A stretch of 64,000 nucleotides of DNA from Sphingomonas aliaeris (GTDB taxonomy: Bacteria; Pseudomonadota; Alphaproteobacteria; Sphingomonadales; Sphingomonadaceae): positions 808,501-872,500 of the forward strand of contig NZ_CP061035.1 of assembly GCF_016743815.1 (NCBI RefSeq), in the 5' to 3' direction. A program made the position numbers and the translations under genes. The notes beneath the pieces were generated by a model, which was not told the origin of the DNA, ran no database searches, and worked only from the letters and a program-made list of their open reading frames with translations. Positions 9,275 to 18,001 of this stretch are shown piece after piece. Each line of letters opens with the position of its first letter. Position 1 is the stretch's first letter.

Positions 9275-10484
9275 ATGTTCGGCACCACGCTCACCCTCGC
9301 CTTGCGGTCGATCATGCGGCACAAATTGCGCTCGGTGCTCACCGCGCTCGGCATCATCATCGGCGTCGCGGCGGTGGTGACGATGGTCACTCTGGGTCGC
9401 GCTACGACCAAGGCGGTGCAATCCTCCATCTCATCGCTCGGCAGCAACATCCTGCAGGTGCGCCCGGGGCAAGGCTTCGGCCGCGGCGGCGGCGGGCCGC
9501 GCCCGTCCGACTTCAAGCCCGAGGATGCGGAGGCGATCCGCGAACAGATTGCCGGCGTCAGCGCGGTCGCACCGCAGGCGCAGGCGACCACCACCGCCAT
9601 CTATGACGGCGCGAACTGGTCGACCACGATCAACGGCACCACCTCCGCCTATTTCCAGGTCCAGCCCTGGCCATTGACCGCCGGACGCAGCTTCATGCCG
9701 GCGGAGGAACAGGCGGGCAAATCGGTCTGCATCATCGGCAGCACCGTCAGCCAGAACCTGTTCCGCGGCGGTCAGGCGGTCGGGCGGCGCATCCGTCTGG
9801 GGTCGGTGTCGTGCGATGTGATCGGCACCCTGTCGACGCGCGGGCAGGCCGGGTTCGGCGGCGATCAGGACGACGTCGTGATCATGCCGATCAAGACCGT
9901 GCAACGCCGCTTCACCGGCAATCGCGATATCCGGCTGATGCTGGTCGGAGTCGATCCTGCGTATTCGACCGCGACGGTGCAGGCCGCGATCACCGACCCT
10001 GCTGCGCGAACGGCGCAACATCACGGGGTCGAAGGATGACGACTTCAACATCTTCGATACCAAGCAGATTTCGGATACGCTGAGCAGCACGACGACCCTG
10101 CTGACCAGCATCGTCACCGCGGTGGCGGCGATCAGCCTGATCGTTGGCGGGATCGGCATCATGAACATCATGCTGGTATCGGTGACGGAGCGCACGCGAG
10201 AGATCGGCATCCGCCTCGCGATCGGCGCCGTCGCGCGCGAGGTGCTGTTGCAGTTCCTCGTCGAGGCGGTGGCGCTGTCGTGCCTCGGCGGGCTGATCGG
10301 GCTGGTGCTGGCACAGGTCGCGATCATCAGCCTCGTCCCGCTGATCAAGGTCGAATATATCTTCGTCCCCGAAATCAACCTGCTCGCCTTCGGGATCTCC
10401 GCGGTGATCGGCGTAGTCTTCGGCTATTTCCCCGCCCGCCGCGCCGCGGGACTGAACCCGATCGACGCGCTCCGGCACGAATAG
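9275..10484 (+). CDS. MacB-like ABC transporter permease (FtsX domain), single-base frameshift
   Basis: A permease of the MacB/FtsX type: first membrane helix SVLTALGIIIGVAAVVTMVTLG, a large periplasmic MacB_PCD domain, then three C-terminal helices beginning VAAISLIVGGIGIMNIMLVSVTERTREIGIRLAIGA, the family hallmark, and ending PARRAAGLNPIDALRHE. The first frame stops at 10039. The second frame carries the C-terminal half. They join if one C is removed from the CCC at 9997-9999, which restores AITDLLRERRNITGSKDDDFNIFDTKQ. The rest of the protein looks intact, so an assembly error is more likely than a true break. Confidence 0.84.
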
Positions 10485-10493
10485 GGAAGGTCC

Positions 10494-10725
10494 GTTCGCG
10501 CAGAGGCGCTGAGAACGCGGAGAAGAACAAGAACCGAAAGCGGCAGCTTTCCTAAAATCCTTCTTCGCGCCTTCGCGCCTTCGCGTGAAAACCTTTTTCT
10601 CGCTCAGCATGGTTAACGCCCAGAAGTTTTGTTCTCGCGAAGGCGCGAAGACGCGAAGAATAAAAGGGAAGGTAAGCTTCGCGTCCTCTCTCCCTCTCTG
10701 CGCCCTCCGCGCCTCTGCGCGAACC
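10494..10725. repeat. Nested inverted repeats filling the macB-mocA gap
   Basis: The 252-base gap contains no gene but two nested inverted repeats. The outer arms (10494-10524 and 10695-10725) share GTTCGCGCAGAGGCGC and its complement. The inner arms (10561-10590 and 10631-10660) share the CTTCGCGCCTTCGCG-type sequence and its complement. Both arm types are low-complexity GCGAAGGCGC/CGCAGAGGCG repeats of the dispersed kind seen between sphingomonad genes. The structure lies between the convergent ends of the efflux operon and the mocA-like gene and could act as a transcript end for either side. Confidence 0.65.
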
Positions 10726-10736
10726 AACCTTCTTCC

Positions 10737-11312
10737 TCACGCCAAGGCCCGCAACCGCTCCAGATCCTCCGGCCGGTCGATATCCAGCAACTCATGCGCC
10801 GCCGCCACGACATGCTTGCCCCCCGCGATCATCGCCCGCGCGCCCTCATCGCCTTCCAGCCCGAGCAACGCGTCGAACCGCCCCGCGCCGAACAGCGCAG
10901 GCGGGCAGGGCTTCGTCCCGTCACTGGAGGCAACCACCGCGTCCGGCCCGTCCGCGCCGTCCAGCAGGCGGTAGACGTGCGTCGCGGTGACGCGCGGCAT
11001 GTCCGCCAGCGCGATCAGCACCGCTTCCGCTCCGCCCGCCCGCGCGCTCGCGACGCCCAGTTTCACCGAATTGGACATGCCGATCTCGGGCCGCTCGTTA
11101 TGGATCACGCGGTATCCGCGCGCCGCGAAATCCATCATCGTGCCGTTCTGCACGACGATCCGCTCGCGAAACGGCACCGCCTCCAGCGCGGTCACGACGT
11201 GGAAGGCGAGCGGCTTGCCCAGGAAATCCTCGGTCAGCTTGTCGCGCGCCCCGAACCGCTCGGATCGCCCCGCCGCAAGCAGGATCAGGACAACGCGCTC
11301 CGCCGGAATCAT
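10737..11312 (-). CDS. MocA/MobA-like molybdenum cofactor nucleotidyltransferase
   Basis: A 191-residue NTP-transferase. The N-terminal LILLAAGRSERFGARDKL is the nucleotide-binding signature. IGMSNSVKLG and LIALADMPRVTA (metal-binding Asp) follow the MocA pattern, in which MPT is cytidylylated to give the cofactor for xanthine dehydrogenase-family enzymes. Its ATG overlaps the TGA of the XdhC gene (11309-11312), so the two are coupled. That pairing supports a role in maturing a molybdenum hydroxylase, but no hydroxylase structural genes are present in the window. Confidence 0.85.
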   Translation of the reverse strand: MIPAERVVLILLAAGRSERFGARDKLTEDFLGKPLAFHVVTALEAVPFRERIVVQNGTMMDFAARGYRVIHNERPEIGMSNSVKLGVASARAGGAEAVLIALADMPRVTATHVYRLLDGADGPDAVVASSDGTKPCPPALFGAGRFDALLGLEGDEGARAMIAGGKHVVAAAHELLDIDRPEDLERLRALA

Positions 11313-12277
11313 GCGTTCGCCGACAGCATCGCGGGCGCGGGCTGCTTGACGCCCTCCCGCGCATTGAACGCAGCGACCATCGCGGCGGCGATCGACAGCG
11401 CGATCTCGGCCGGGCCGATCGCACCGATATCCAGCCCCACCGGTCCGTCGATCCGGTCGATCCGGTCCTCGCTCACCCCCGCCGCCGCCAGCCGTTCGCG
11501 CCGCGCGGCATGGCTGCGACGCGACCCCAAGGCGCCGACATAGGCCGCGTCGGTCGCCAAAGCGGCGATCAGCGCGGGATCGTCGATCTTCGTATCATGG
11601 CTCAGCGTGACGACCGCCGTGGACGGGCCGGGCGCATAGGCGGCAACCGCCTCGTCCGGCCAGCGATCGTCCAGCGTGATGCCCGGAAACCGTTCCTCCG
11701 TCAGGAAACGCGCGCGCGGATCGATCACCACCGTCGCGATGCCCAGTTCGCGCGCCAACCCGGCAAGCGACTGCGCGATCTGCACCGCGCCGACGATCAG
11801 CAGGCGGCGCGGCGGATCGTAGCGGTTGACGAACACGGCCCCCTGCATCGGCCGCAAAGAGCTCGCGCCCGTATCCAGATCGGTCGTCACGGACAGCGCC
11901 TTGCCCGCATCGCGCGCCTGCGCCAGCGCGGCGAACAGTTCCGGGTCGAACCCTTCCGCCGATACCGGCTGCACCATCACGGCGATCTCGCCACCGCAGG
12001 GCAGGCCGACCTCCCACGCGGCGGCATCCTCCACGCCGTACGTCTTCACGGCGAACGGCGCGCCCGCGATGACGTCGGCGGCGGTGGCGAGGATGTCGCT
12101 TTCCACGCAGCCGCCCGACACGGACCCTTCGAACCGGCCATCGGCGTGGACGATCATATGGCTGCCGCGCGGGCGTGGCGCGGATCCCCATGTGCTGACG
12201 ACCGTCGCGATCGCCATCGGCTGGCCCTGCCACGCGGCGGCCGCGTTCAGCACGGAATCGTTATCGGCCATCGTCAT
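11309..12277 (-). CDS. XdhC/CoxI family protein
   Basis: A 322-residue protein of the XdhC/CoxI family, which binds molybdenum cofactor and inserts it into xanthine dehydrogenase-type enzymes. The N-terminal XdhC/CoxI domain shows AIATVVSTWGSAPRPRGSHMIV and EGSVSGGCVESDI, including the conserved Cys. The C-terminal Rossmann part has RLLIVGAVQIAQSLAGLARELGI and YVGALGSRRSHAARRERL. It is the first gene of a two-gene leftward operon with the mocA-like gene. Confidence 0.88.
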   Translation of the reverse strand: MTMADNDSVLNAAAAWQGQPMAIATVVSTWGSAPRPRGSHMIVHADGRFEGSVSGGCVESDILATAADVIAGAPFAVKTYGVEDAAAWEVGLPCGGEIAVMVQPVSAEGFDPELFAALAQARDAGKALSVTTDLDTGASSLRPMQGAVFVNRYDPPRRLLIVGAVQIAQSLAGLARELGIATVVIDPRARFLTEERFPGITLDDRWPDEAVAAYAPGPSTAVVTLSHDTKIDDPALIAALATDAAYVGALGSRRSHAARRERLAAAGVSEDRIDRIDGPVGLDIGAIGPAEIALSIAAAMVAAFNAREGVKQPAPAMLSANA

Positions 12278-12411
12278 CCTCGGTCAGGCGGGAAACCATA
12301 TCGCAAGCCCCACCTATGGGGCATCACGACGCGATACTGTCATCACGGCGATGCATCGTCGCGCATTATGGCATATGGCGCAGTAACGCGCTGGTTGGAG
12401 ATCGTTTCCGC

Positions 12412-13500
12412 ATGACGCACTTTAAGACGCTGCCGCGCAAGGCCTTGCTGCTCGCGGCCGCCGCCCTTGCCGTCGCCGCCGTCGCGGCGCACGGACAGGC
12501 GGGTACGAAGGACCAGGTGATGACCAGACAGATGCCGCTCTCCCCCGTCATCGTGATCGCGCATCGCGGGGTCAGCGGCCTGCGGCCCGAACATACGATC
12601 GCCGCCTATACGCTGGCGATCGAACAGGGCGCGGACTTCATCGAACCCGATCTGGTGCTGACGAAGGACGACGTGTTCGTCGCGCGGCACGAAAACGACA
12701 TCACCGAGACCAGCGACGTCGCCGCGCATCCCGAATTCGCCGCGCGCAAGACGACCAAGGTGATCGACGGCGAAAAGCATGTCGGCTGGTTTACCGAGGA
12801 TTTCACGCTCGCCGAACTGAAGACGTTGCGCGCAAAGGAACGCCTGCCGCTGCTGCGCCCCGACAATACGAAATTCGACGGCCAGTTCGACATTCCGACG
12901 CTGGCCGAGATCATCGCGCTGGCGAAGAAGCATTCGGTCGGCGGGCGCGTCGTCGGGATCTATCCCGAGACCAAGCATCCCAGCTATTTCGCCGGGATCG
13001 GCCACCCGATGGAGGCGCGACTGGTGCGCGAACTGAAGGCGGCGGGCTGGGACGATGCGAAGGCGCCGGTGTTCATCCAGTCGTTCGAGGTGAACAATCT
13101 GAAGGCGCTGCACGGCATGACCACTATCCGCCTGATCCAGTTGATGGACAAGAAGGGCGCACCCGCGGACGGCGGCGTGCCCAGCTATGCGGCGATGACC
13201 ACGGCGGAGGGTTTCCGGGCGGTCGCCGCCTATGCTTACGGCGTCGGGCCGAACAAGGACATGGTCGACACCGCCTTCGTCGCGAACGCGCATGCCGTTG
13301 GCTTACGCGTCCATCCCTGGACGTTCCGGGCGGAGAATTACTTCCTGCCCGCATCCTTGTGGTCCGGCGTCAATCCGCGCGCGCACGGCCGTCTTCCCGA
13401 CGAAATCCGGAAGTATATCGACATGGGCGTGGACGGTTTCTTCACCGATTTCACCGCAATCGGGGTAGAGGCCCGCGCCGCATCACGATCGGATCAATGA
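12412..13500 (+). CDS. Glycerophosphodiester phosphodiesterase (GlpQ type, exported)
   Basis: It hydrolyses deacylated phospholipid diesters to glycerol-3-phosphate and an alcohol. The catalytic core is visible as VIVIAHRGVSGLRPEHTIAAYTLAIEQGADFIEPDLVLTKD and VARHEN, giving the two catalytic His and the metal-binding Glu/Asp. ATG 12412 gives a signal peptide (KALLLAAAALAVAAVAAHGQA), so the enzyme should be periplasmic. The length of 362 residues matches the GlpQ group rather than the shorter cytoplasmic UgpQ. A TTGGAGA motif lies about 12 bases upstream. The small lipoprotein gene starts inside its stop codon. Confidence 0.9.
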   Translation: MTHFKTLPRKALLLAAAALAVAAVAAHGQAGTKDQVMTRQMPLSPVIVIAHRGVSGLRPEHTIAAYTLAIEQGADFIEPDLVLTKDDVFVARHENDITETSDVAAHPEFAARKTTKVIDGEKHVGWFTEDFTLAELKTLRAKERLPLLRPDNTKFDGQFDIPTLAEIIALAKKHSVGGRVVGIYPETKHPSYFAGIGHPMEARLVRELKAAGWDDAKAPVFIQSFEVNNLKALHGMTTIRLIQLMDKKGAPADGGVPSYAAMTTAEGFRAVAAYAYGVGPNKDMVDTAFVANAHAVGLRVHPWTFRAENYFLPASLWSGVNPRAHGRLPDEIRKYIDMGVDGFFTDFTAIGVEARAASRSDQ

Positions 13501-13781
13501 CCATGCGCAAGATCATCCTCGTCGCCATGTTGCCCCTCCTGTCGGGCGGCTGCGTGCGCACCGTCGCCAGCGTCGTGACCGCGCCGGTGCGCGTCGTCGG
13601 CAAGGGCGTCGACTGGGCCACCACCAGCCAGAGCGAAGCGGACCGCAACTACGGAAAGAAGATGCGCAAGGCCGAGGAACGCGAAGGCAAGGAGCGGCGC
13701 GAATGGGAAAAGAAGTGCCGTAAAAATCCCGACGGGTGCGGGCCGTATGACGGGTTCCGCGCAAGCGACGAGCGCCTCTAA
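13497..13781 (+). CDS. Small exported basic protein, possible lipoprotein, function unknown
   Basis: A 94-residue protein that I do not recognise. ATG 13497 overlaps the TGA of the phosphodiesterase gene, with a second in-frame ATG six bases later. The N-terminus is a short hydrophobic stretch (IILVAMLPLLSGGC) that could be a lipoprotein signal, though SGGC is a weak lipobox. The mature part has a VASVVTAPVRVVGKGVDW segment, then a highly charged Lys/Glu/Arg helix, then CRKNPDGCGPYDG with two Cys. Overlap with the upstream gene suggests co-expression. Confidence 0.65.
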   Translation: MTMRKIILVAMLPLLSGGCVRTVASVVTAPVRVVGKGVDWATTSQSEADRNYGKKMRKAEEREGKERREWEKKCRKNPDGCGPYDGFRASDERL

Positions 13782-13803
13782 AGTGCGATGACGTTCAAAA
13801 GAC

Positions 13804-13873
13804 CCGTTCGTGCTGAGCCTGTCGAAGCACCTGTCCCGGGCTGCCCGCCCTTCGACAAGCTCAGGACGAACGG
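13804..13873. repeat. Dispersed palindromic element (CCGTTCGTGCTGAGC type)
   Basis: A 70-base imperfect palindrome. The left arm contains CCGTTCGTGCTGAGCCTGTC and then GAAG; the right arm is the complementary CTTCGACAAGCTCAGGACGAACGG. The loop is CACCTGTCCCGGGCTGCCCGCC. A second complete copy is at 26151-26219. The surrounding gap (13782-14068) shows nothing else I can support. It sits between the convergent phosphodiesterase/lipoprotein pair and the alpha/beta hydrolase. Confidence 0.85.
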
Positions 13874-14068
13874 TAGAGATGGATCGACCTTAGGTCTCCT
13901 GCTCTAAACGCCGCCTATGTCCTACACATGCCGGTTTGTGCTAGGCGGCAAGCCACGGGCAACCCCCGATCTTTGACATGACCCGAACGTGATCTGACGC
14001 GCCGCGACGGTGGCCGGCGAAACACCCGATACCGTGTGACCTTGTGTGAACTTCGGCCTGGCCCGCCG

Positions 14069-14803
14069 CTACCGCACCCCGTCCAGCACGCCCGCCACCG
14101 CTTCCAGCACTTCGGCGCGCATCTGGACCCACAAATGGCTGCTGCGGACCTCGATCGCGCGGCAGCCGGGTTCGTTCTCGACGCGACAGATCATGCCGTT
14201 GACCAGTCCATCGCTGCGGCTCCAGATCGCGGTGGCCGGGACGGGCAGGGGGGCAAGGACTTCCGCGCGGTGCCGCACGACGGTATCCGCATCCACCTTC
14301 TCGCCGCTGACGAACTCGAACACCCGCCACACATTGGTAGCATGCGGATGGCCCGCATAAGGCGAACTGATCGTGATGACCTCGCGCACCGCATCCGTCA
14401 CGCGGTGCGCCGCCAGCCGCGCCATGATCCCGCCCAGGCTGACGCCGATCAGCGTCACTTGCTCCCCCGTCTCCGCATGCAGGCGGCGGATCCGCTCGAA
14501 CAGCATCTCGCCCTCCGCGCCGATCGCCTTGCCGCCGAAGTTACGTCCCAGTCCCCAGCCCTCGGCGCGATAGCCAAGCGCATTCAGATAGCGCCGCAGC
14601 ACCACGTTCGACCGGTCCGAATTTACCAGCCCGGGCAACAGCATCACCGGTCGCCCGTCACCGCGCGGCATCGCCATCAACCGTCGGCGCGCGGCGATCA
14701 GCTGCGGCACGCCGGCAAAGGCACGTGGCAGTTCCATCGCCCAAAGCAGTTTGGACGGCGGTAAAAGCGAGAGATCGGACGGCGCACCCGTTTCCTGCGG
14801 CAT
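14069..14803 (-). CDS. Alpha/beta hydrolase (lipase/esterase-like)
   Basis: A 244-residue alpha/beta hydrolase. The nucleophile elbow is LIGVSLGGIMARLAA (GxSxG), preceded by VMLLPGLVNSDRSNVVLRRYLNALGYRAEGWGLGRN, which resembles the PGL(V) segment of triacylglycerol-lipase-like proteins. The charge-relay Asp is probably in IWSRSDGLV and the His in VRSSHLWVQ. I chose ATG 14803 (MPQETGAPSDLS); the frame remains open upstream but overlaps the divergent phhA. No signal peptide is seen, so it is probably cytoplasmic. Confidence 0.8.
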   Translation of the reverse strand: MPQETGAPSDLSLLPPSKLLWAMELPRAFAGVPQLIAARRRLMAMPRGDGRPVMLLPGLVNSDRSNVVLRRYLNALGYRAEGWGLGRNFGGKAIGAEGEMLFERIRRLHAETGEQVTLIGVSLGGIMARLAAHRVTDAVREVITISSPYAGHPHATNVWRVFEFVSGEKVDADTVVRHRAEVLAPLPVPATAIWSRSDGLVNGMICRVENEPGCRAIEVRSSHLWVQMRAEVLEAVAGVLDGVR

Positions 14804-14826
14804 GGTGCCTGTGATATGGCATTTCG

Positions 14827-15698
14827 ATGACCGACGATACGCATGTTCTGGACAGCCCCCGGCGGGCGCCACCACCGACTGGACGATCCCGCAGGATTGG
14901 TCCCATTACACCGCCGAGGATCATGCGACCTGGGACACGTTGTTCGAACGGCAGGCCAAGCTGCTGCCCGGTCGCGCCTCCAATGCCTGGCTGCGCGGGC
15001 TGGACGTGCTCAAGCTCAGCAAGCCCGGCATTCCCGATTTCGAGGAATTGAGCGAACGGCTGATGAAGCTGACCGGCTGGCAGGTCGTCGCCGTGCCCGG
15101 GCTGGTGCCCGACGACGTGTTCTTCGATCACATGGCCAATCGCCGCTTCGTCGCCGGCAACTTCATCCGCCGGCCCGATCAGCTCGATTATCTGCAGGAA
15201 CCGGACGTGTTCCATGACGTGTTCGGCCACGTACCCATGCTCGCCGATCCGGTCTTCGCGGACTATCTCGCCGCTTATGGCCGCGGCGGTCAGCGGGCGC
15301 TGGGGCTGGATGCGCTCAAATATCTCGGCCGCCTGTACTGGTATACCGTCGAATTCGGCCTGATCGCGGAGCCGGAGGGCCTGCGCATCTACGGGTCGGG
15401 CATCGTCTCCAGCTTCGCCGAAAGCCGCTTCGCGCTGGACGATCCCAGCCCCAACCGCATCGTCCTCGACCTGGCCCGGGTGATGCGTACCGAATATCGG
15501 ATCGACGATTTCCAGCAGAACTATTTCGTCATCCCCAGCTTCGACGAACTGCTGCGCCTGACCGTCGAAACCGATTTCGCCCCGCTATACGAGGAATTGA
15601 AGGCCCAGCCGGATATCCCGGTCGCGCAGATCGAGCCGGGCGACGAAGTGATCACCCATGGCACGCAGGACTATGCGAACGGCAAGGCTGTTGGGTGA
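14827..15698 (+). CDS. phhA: Phenylalanine 4-monooxygenase, probable frameshift near the start
   Basis: Converts phenylalanine to tyrosine with tetrahydropterin and non-haem iron. The iron ligands are in FHDVFGHVPML (two His) and YWYTVEFGLI (Glu). The family start DWTIPQDWSHYTAEDHATWDTLF is intact in the main frame. The natural-looking start is ATG 14827 (MTDDTHVLDS), but it is one frame off. Adding one C to the five-C run at 14856-14860 joins MTDDTHVLDSPPAGATTDWTIPQDW. Without a correction the start would be ATG 14802, which gives an odd N-terminus overlapping the divergent hydrolase start. Length is normal for bacterial PhhA. Confidence 0.9.
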
Positions 15699-15711
15699 AA
15701 TCTATTGAAGC

Positions 15712-15729
15712 TGTACCGTTAAGCGTACA
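15712..15729. promoter_or_regulatory. Candidate YefM autoregulatory operator
   Basis: TGTAC and GTACA half-sites flank an 8-base spacer (CGTTAAGC) about 30 bases ahead of the antitoxin ATG. YefM-YoeB operators characterised in E. coli are built on TGTACA cores, so this dyad is a good candidate for the complex's repression site. Assigned by motif resemblance only. Confidence 0.55.
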
Positions 15730-15757
15730 TATTACGTTTTGGCAGCGGAGACGGCGG

Positions 15758-16012
15758 ATGCAGGTGGTGAACTATACGGACGCCAGGGCCAATCTAAAGG
15801 ACGTTATGGACCGTGTGGTCGATGACCATGAGGAGGTCATCGTAACGCGGAAGAACGGCAAGCCGGTCGTGATGATGTCGCTGGATGAATGGAATTCCAT
15901 CCGGGAAACGATGTACCTCATTTCCACGCCGGCCAATGCCGGCGCGCTGCGTGCCTCGATCGCCCAGCTCGATGCCGGGGGTGGCACAGAGCGGACGCTG
16001 ATCGAACCTTGA
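15758..16012 (+). CDS. yefM: YefM/Phd-family antitoxin
   Basis: An 84-residue antitoxin that neutralises the YoeB mRNA interferase and represses the operon through its N-terminal DNA-binding fold. MQVVNYTDARANLKDVMDRVVDDHEEVIVTRKNGKPVVMMSLDEWNSIRETMYL is the classic YefM N-terminus. The C-terminal part (ISTPANAGALRASIAQLDAG) is the flexible toxin-wrapping tail. ATG 15758 follows GGAG. The toxin's TTG start overlaps its TGA, giving tight coupling with the antitoxin first, the usual order for this family. Confidence 0.93.
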   Translation: MQVVNYTDARANLKDVMDRVVDDHEEVIVTRKNGKPVVMMSLDEWNSIRETMYLISTPANAGALRASIAQLDAGGGTERTLIEP

Positions 16013-16275
16013 AGCTCGTCTTCTCGGATCTCGCCTGGGACCAATATCGATATTGGATCGATGCCGATCCGAAGGTCTTCGCGAAATTGAACGCGCTGAT
16101 CGTGGAAACCCGACGAACGCCGTTCAAGGGAACCGGCAAACCCGAACCGCTGAAAGGCGATCTGGCGGGCTGGTGGTCACGCCGTATCACCCGGGCGGAT
16201 CGCCTGGTCTATCGTGTGTCCGGCAAGTCCCCCGATCAGCAACTCGAGATCGCGCAATGCCGCTTCCATTACTGA
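16009..16275 (+). CDS. yoeB: YoeB-family toxin (ribosome-dependent mRNA interferase)
   Basis: An 88-residue RelE-superfamily toxin that cleaves mRNA in the ribosomal A site. It aligns throughout with E. coli YoeB: TRRTPFKGTGKPEPLKGDLAGWWSRRIT, RLVYRV and the C-terminal CRFHY. The catalytic set is present as Glu46, Arg65, His87 and Tyr88. The start is a TTG whose last two bases overlap the antitoxin stop (TTGA at 16009-16012). A weak start codon after the antitoxin would keep toxin output low. The pair looks intact and functional. Confidence 0.92.
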   Translation: MKLVFSDLAWDQYRYWIDADPKVFAKLNALIVETRRTPFKGTGKPEPLKGDLAGWWSRRITRADRLVYRVSGKSPDQQLEIAQCRFHY

Positions 16276-16293
16276 TCTAGGCAGGCGATTGAA

Positions 16294-17241
16294 TCAGATA
16301 TCCAGCGCCCAGCCGTCTCGCCCCTTGGGATCGAACGGCCTGCTCGGCATGTAGCGTTCGGCCCCCGCGGCCAGCCGCAGGATCGTCCAGTCGCCGCGAC
16401 GGTCGACCGCATCCAGCGTCACGCCACACTCGGCAAAGGCATCGACCACCGCCTGCCGCTGTGTCTCCAGCAGCCCGGCGAGGACGATCACCGCGTTCGG
16501 GCCGGAAATTGCGGCAAGTTCCGGCGCCATCGACACCAGCGGCCCGGCCAGGATGTTGGCGATGACCAGATCGTACGGTGCGCGCGCCGTGATCGCATCG
16601 TCCAGCGCACCGTCGGCCGTGACCAGTGCGATGCCCGGAACGCCGTTCTCCACCGCATTCTCACGGGTAACCTCGACCGCGGCGGGGTCGATATCGGTCG
16701 CGATGATCGCGGCATCCGGCCACAGATGCGCGGCGGCGAAGGCGAGCAGACCCGTGCCGGTGCCGACATCGATGACGTTGGCGAACGTGCGATCCGCCAG
16801 CCCGTCGAGCATCGCAAGGCATCCGCTGGTCGTCGCGTGATGCCCCGTCCCGAAGGCGTTGCCCGCGTCGATCAGGAACGCGCGGCCGCCGGGCGGCGGA
16901 TCGACCGGATGCGCGCTGGTATGCACGACGAAGCGCCCCTCGCAGATCGGCTCCAGCCCGGCCTGGCTCATCGCGACCCAGTCGGCGGGCGTCAGCGCCT
17001 CGACCTGCGGCGCGATATCGGCGGCGCTCGGGACCAGCGCCTTCAACGCGGCGATCATATCCGGACCCGGCTCATGCTCGGTATAAGCGTCGAGCCGCCA
17101 CGTCTCGACATCGTCCTCAACGGTCTCGGTCGTCATGATGACCGCATCGATCGCAAGATCGTCCGCCGCGTCGATCGCCTCCGCCTCGGCACGGGTGCAG
17201 GGCAGGGTGGTCTTCCAGCTGTCGATGATGTCAGCGGACAT
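16294..17241 (-). CDS. prmA: Ribosomal protein L11 methyltransferase
   Basis: A SAM-dependent methyltransferase that trimethylates ribosomal protein L11. AFGTGHHATTSGCLAMLDGL is the PrmA signature, followed by VIDVGTGTGLLAFAAAHLWPDAAIIATDIDPAAVEVTRENA (SAM site motifs I-II) and LVIANILAGPL (catalytic NILA segment). The N-terminal substrate-recognition domain is shorter than in E. coli, as in other alphaproteobacteria. Its start lies 11 bases inside the end of the upstream SDR gene, so the two are probably co-transcribed. Confidence 0.93.
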   Translation of the reverse strand: MSADIIDSWKTTLPCTRAEAEAIDAADDLAIDAVIMTTETVEDDVETWRLDAYTEHEPGPDMIAALKALVPSAADIAPQVEALTPADWVAMSQAGLEPICEGRFVVHTSAHPVDPPPGGRAFLIDAGNAFGTGHHATTSGCLAMLDGLADRTFANVIDVGTGTGLLAFAAAHLWPDAAIIATDIDPAAVEVTRENAVENGVPGIALVTADGALDDAITARAPYDLVIANILAGPLVSMAPELAAISGPNAVIVLAGLLETQRQAVVDAFAECGVTLDAVDRRGDWTILRLAAGAERYMPSRPFDPKGRDGWALDI

Positions 17242-17935
17242 AGCTTGCTCCGTTCACGTCGATCACGCCGCCGGTCATCGATGGCGGAGCCTCCAGCGCC
17301 AGAAACCGCGCCGCGATGGCCACCTCTTCGGGCTGCGCGACGCGACCCAGCGGGATGTCGGCGAGCAATTTGTCGCCGCCGCGGCTCTCCAGATAATCCT
17401 CGGCCATCCCCGTCATCGTGAAACCGGGGCAGATCGCGAAGGCGAGGATGTTCTGCGCGGCATATCCCCGGGCGATGCTCTTCGTCATCGCGACCATCCC
17501 CGCCTTGGACGCGGCATAATGCCAGTGCGCCGGCGAATCGCCGCGATAGGCGGCGCGGCTCGCGATGTTGACGATCCGCCCGCCCTTGCCGCCCGCACGC
17601 TGCTGGAAATGCGCCACGGCGAGGCGGCACAGTTCGGCGCTGGCGGTCAGGTTGATGCGCATCGTCCGCTCCCAATCCGCGACCCATTCGTCATGCGGAC
17701 GGTCGACCGGATTGGCTTCGAAGACGCCGGCATTGTTGATCAACACGTCGATCCGGCCGTCCAGCCGATCGAGCGCCTCAGTCCACAGCGCTTGTGGCGC
17801 GCCGGGTTGGGCGAAGTCGGCCGGGATACCGCTCGCGGTACCGTGGCCGATCACGCGGATGTCGGGACGATCGAGCGCCTCGGCGATCGCCGCACCGATG
17901 CCGCGGCTGCTGCCGGTCAGGAGAATATGGATCAT
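17231..17935 (-). CDS. SDR-family oxidoreductase (FabG-like)
   Basis: A 234-residue short-chain dehydrogenase/reductase. ILLTGSSRGIGAAIAEAL is the dinucleotide-binding motif, LINNAGVF the NAG motif and HYAASKAG the catalytic YxxxK, with Ser in IVNIASRAA. The C-terminal segment PSMTGGVIDVNGASYVR is the typical FabG end. The order SDR-prmA is leftward with overlapping ends. The substrate cannot be deduced; fatty-acid or polyketide-type 3-oxoacyl reduction is one option among many. Confidence 0.88.
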   Translation of the reverse strand: MIHILLTGSSRGIGAAIAEALDRPDIRVIGHGTASGIPADFAQPGAPQALWTEALDRLDGRIDVLINNAGVFEANPVDRPHDEWVADWERTMRINLTASAELCRLAVAHFQQRAGGKGGRIVNIASRAAYRGDSPAHWHYAASKAGMVAMTKSIARGYAAQNILAFAICPGFTMTGMAEDYLESRGGDKLLADIPLGRVAQPEEVAIAARFLALEAPPSMTGGVIDVNGASYVR

Positions 17936-18001
17936 CTCGCCTCCCTATCCGTTCGTGGGGTGCCTCGTCACCCCCGACGCGTTCGGAACGGCGGATCGGC
18001 C

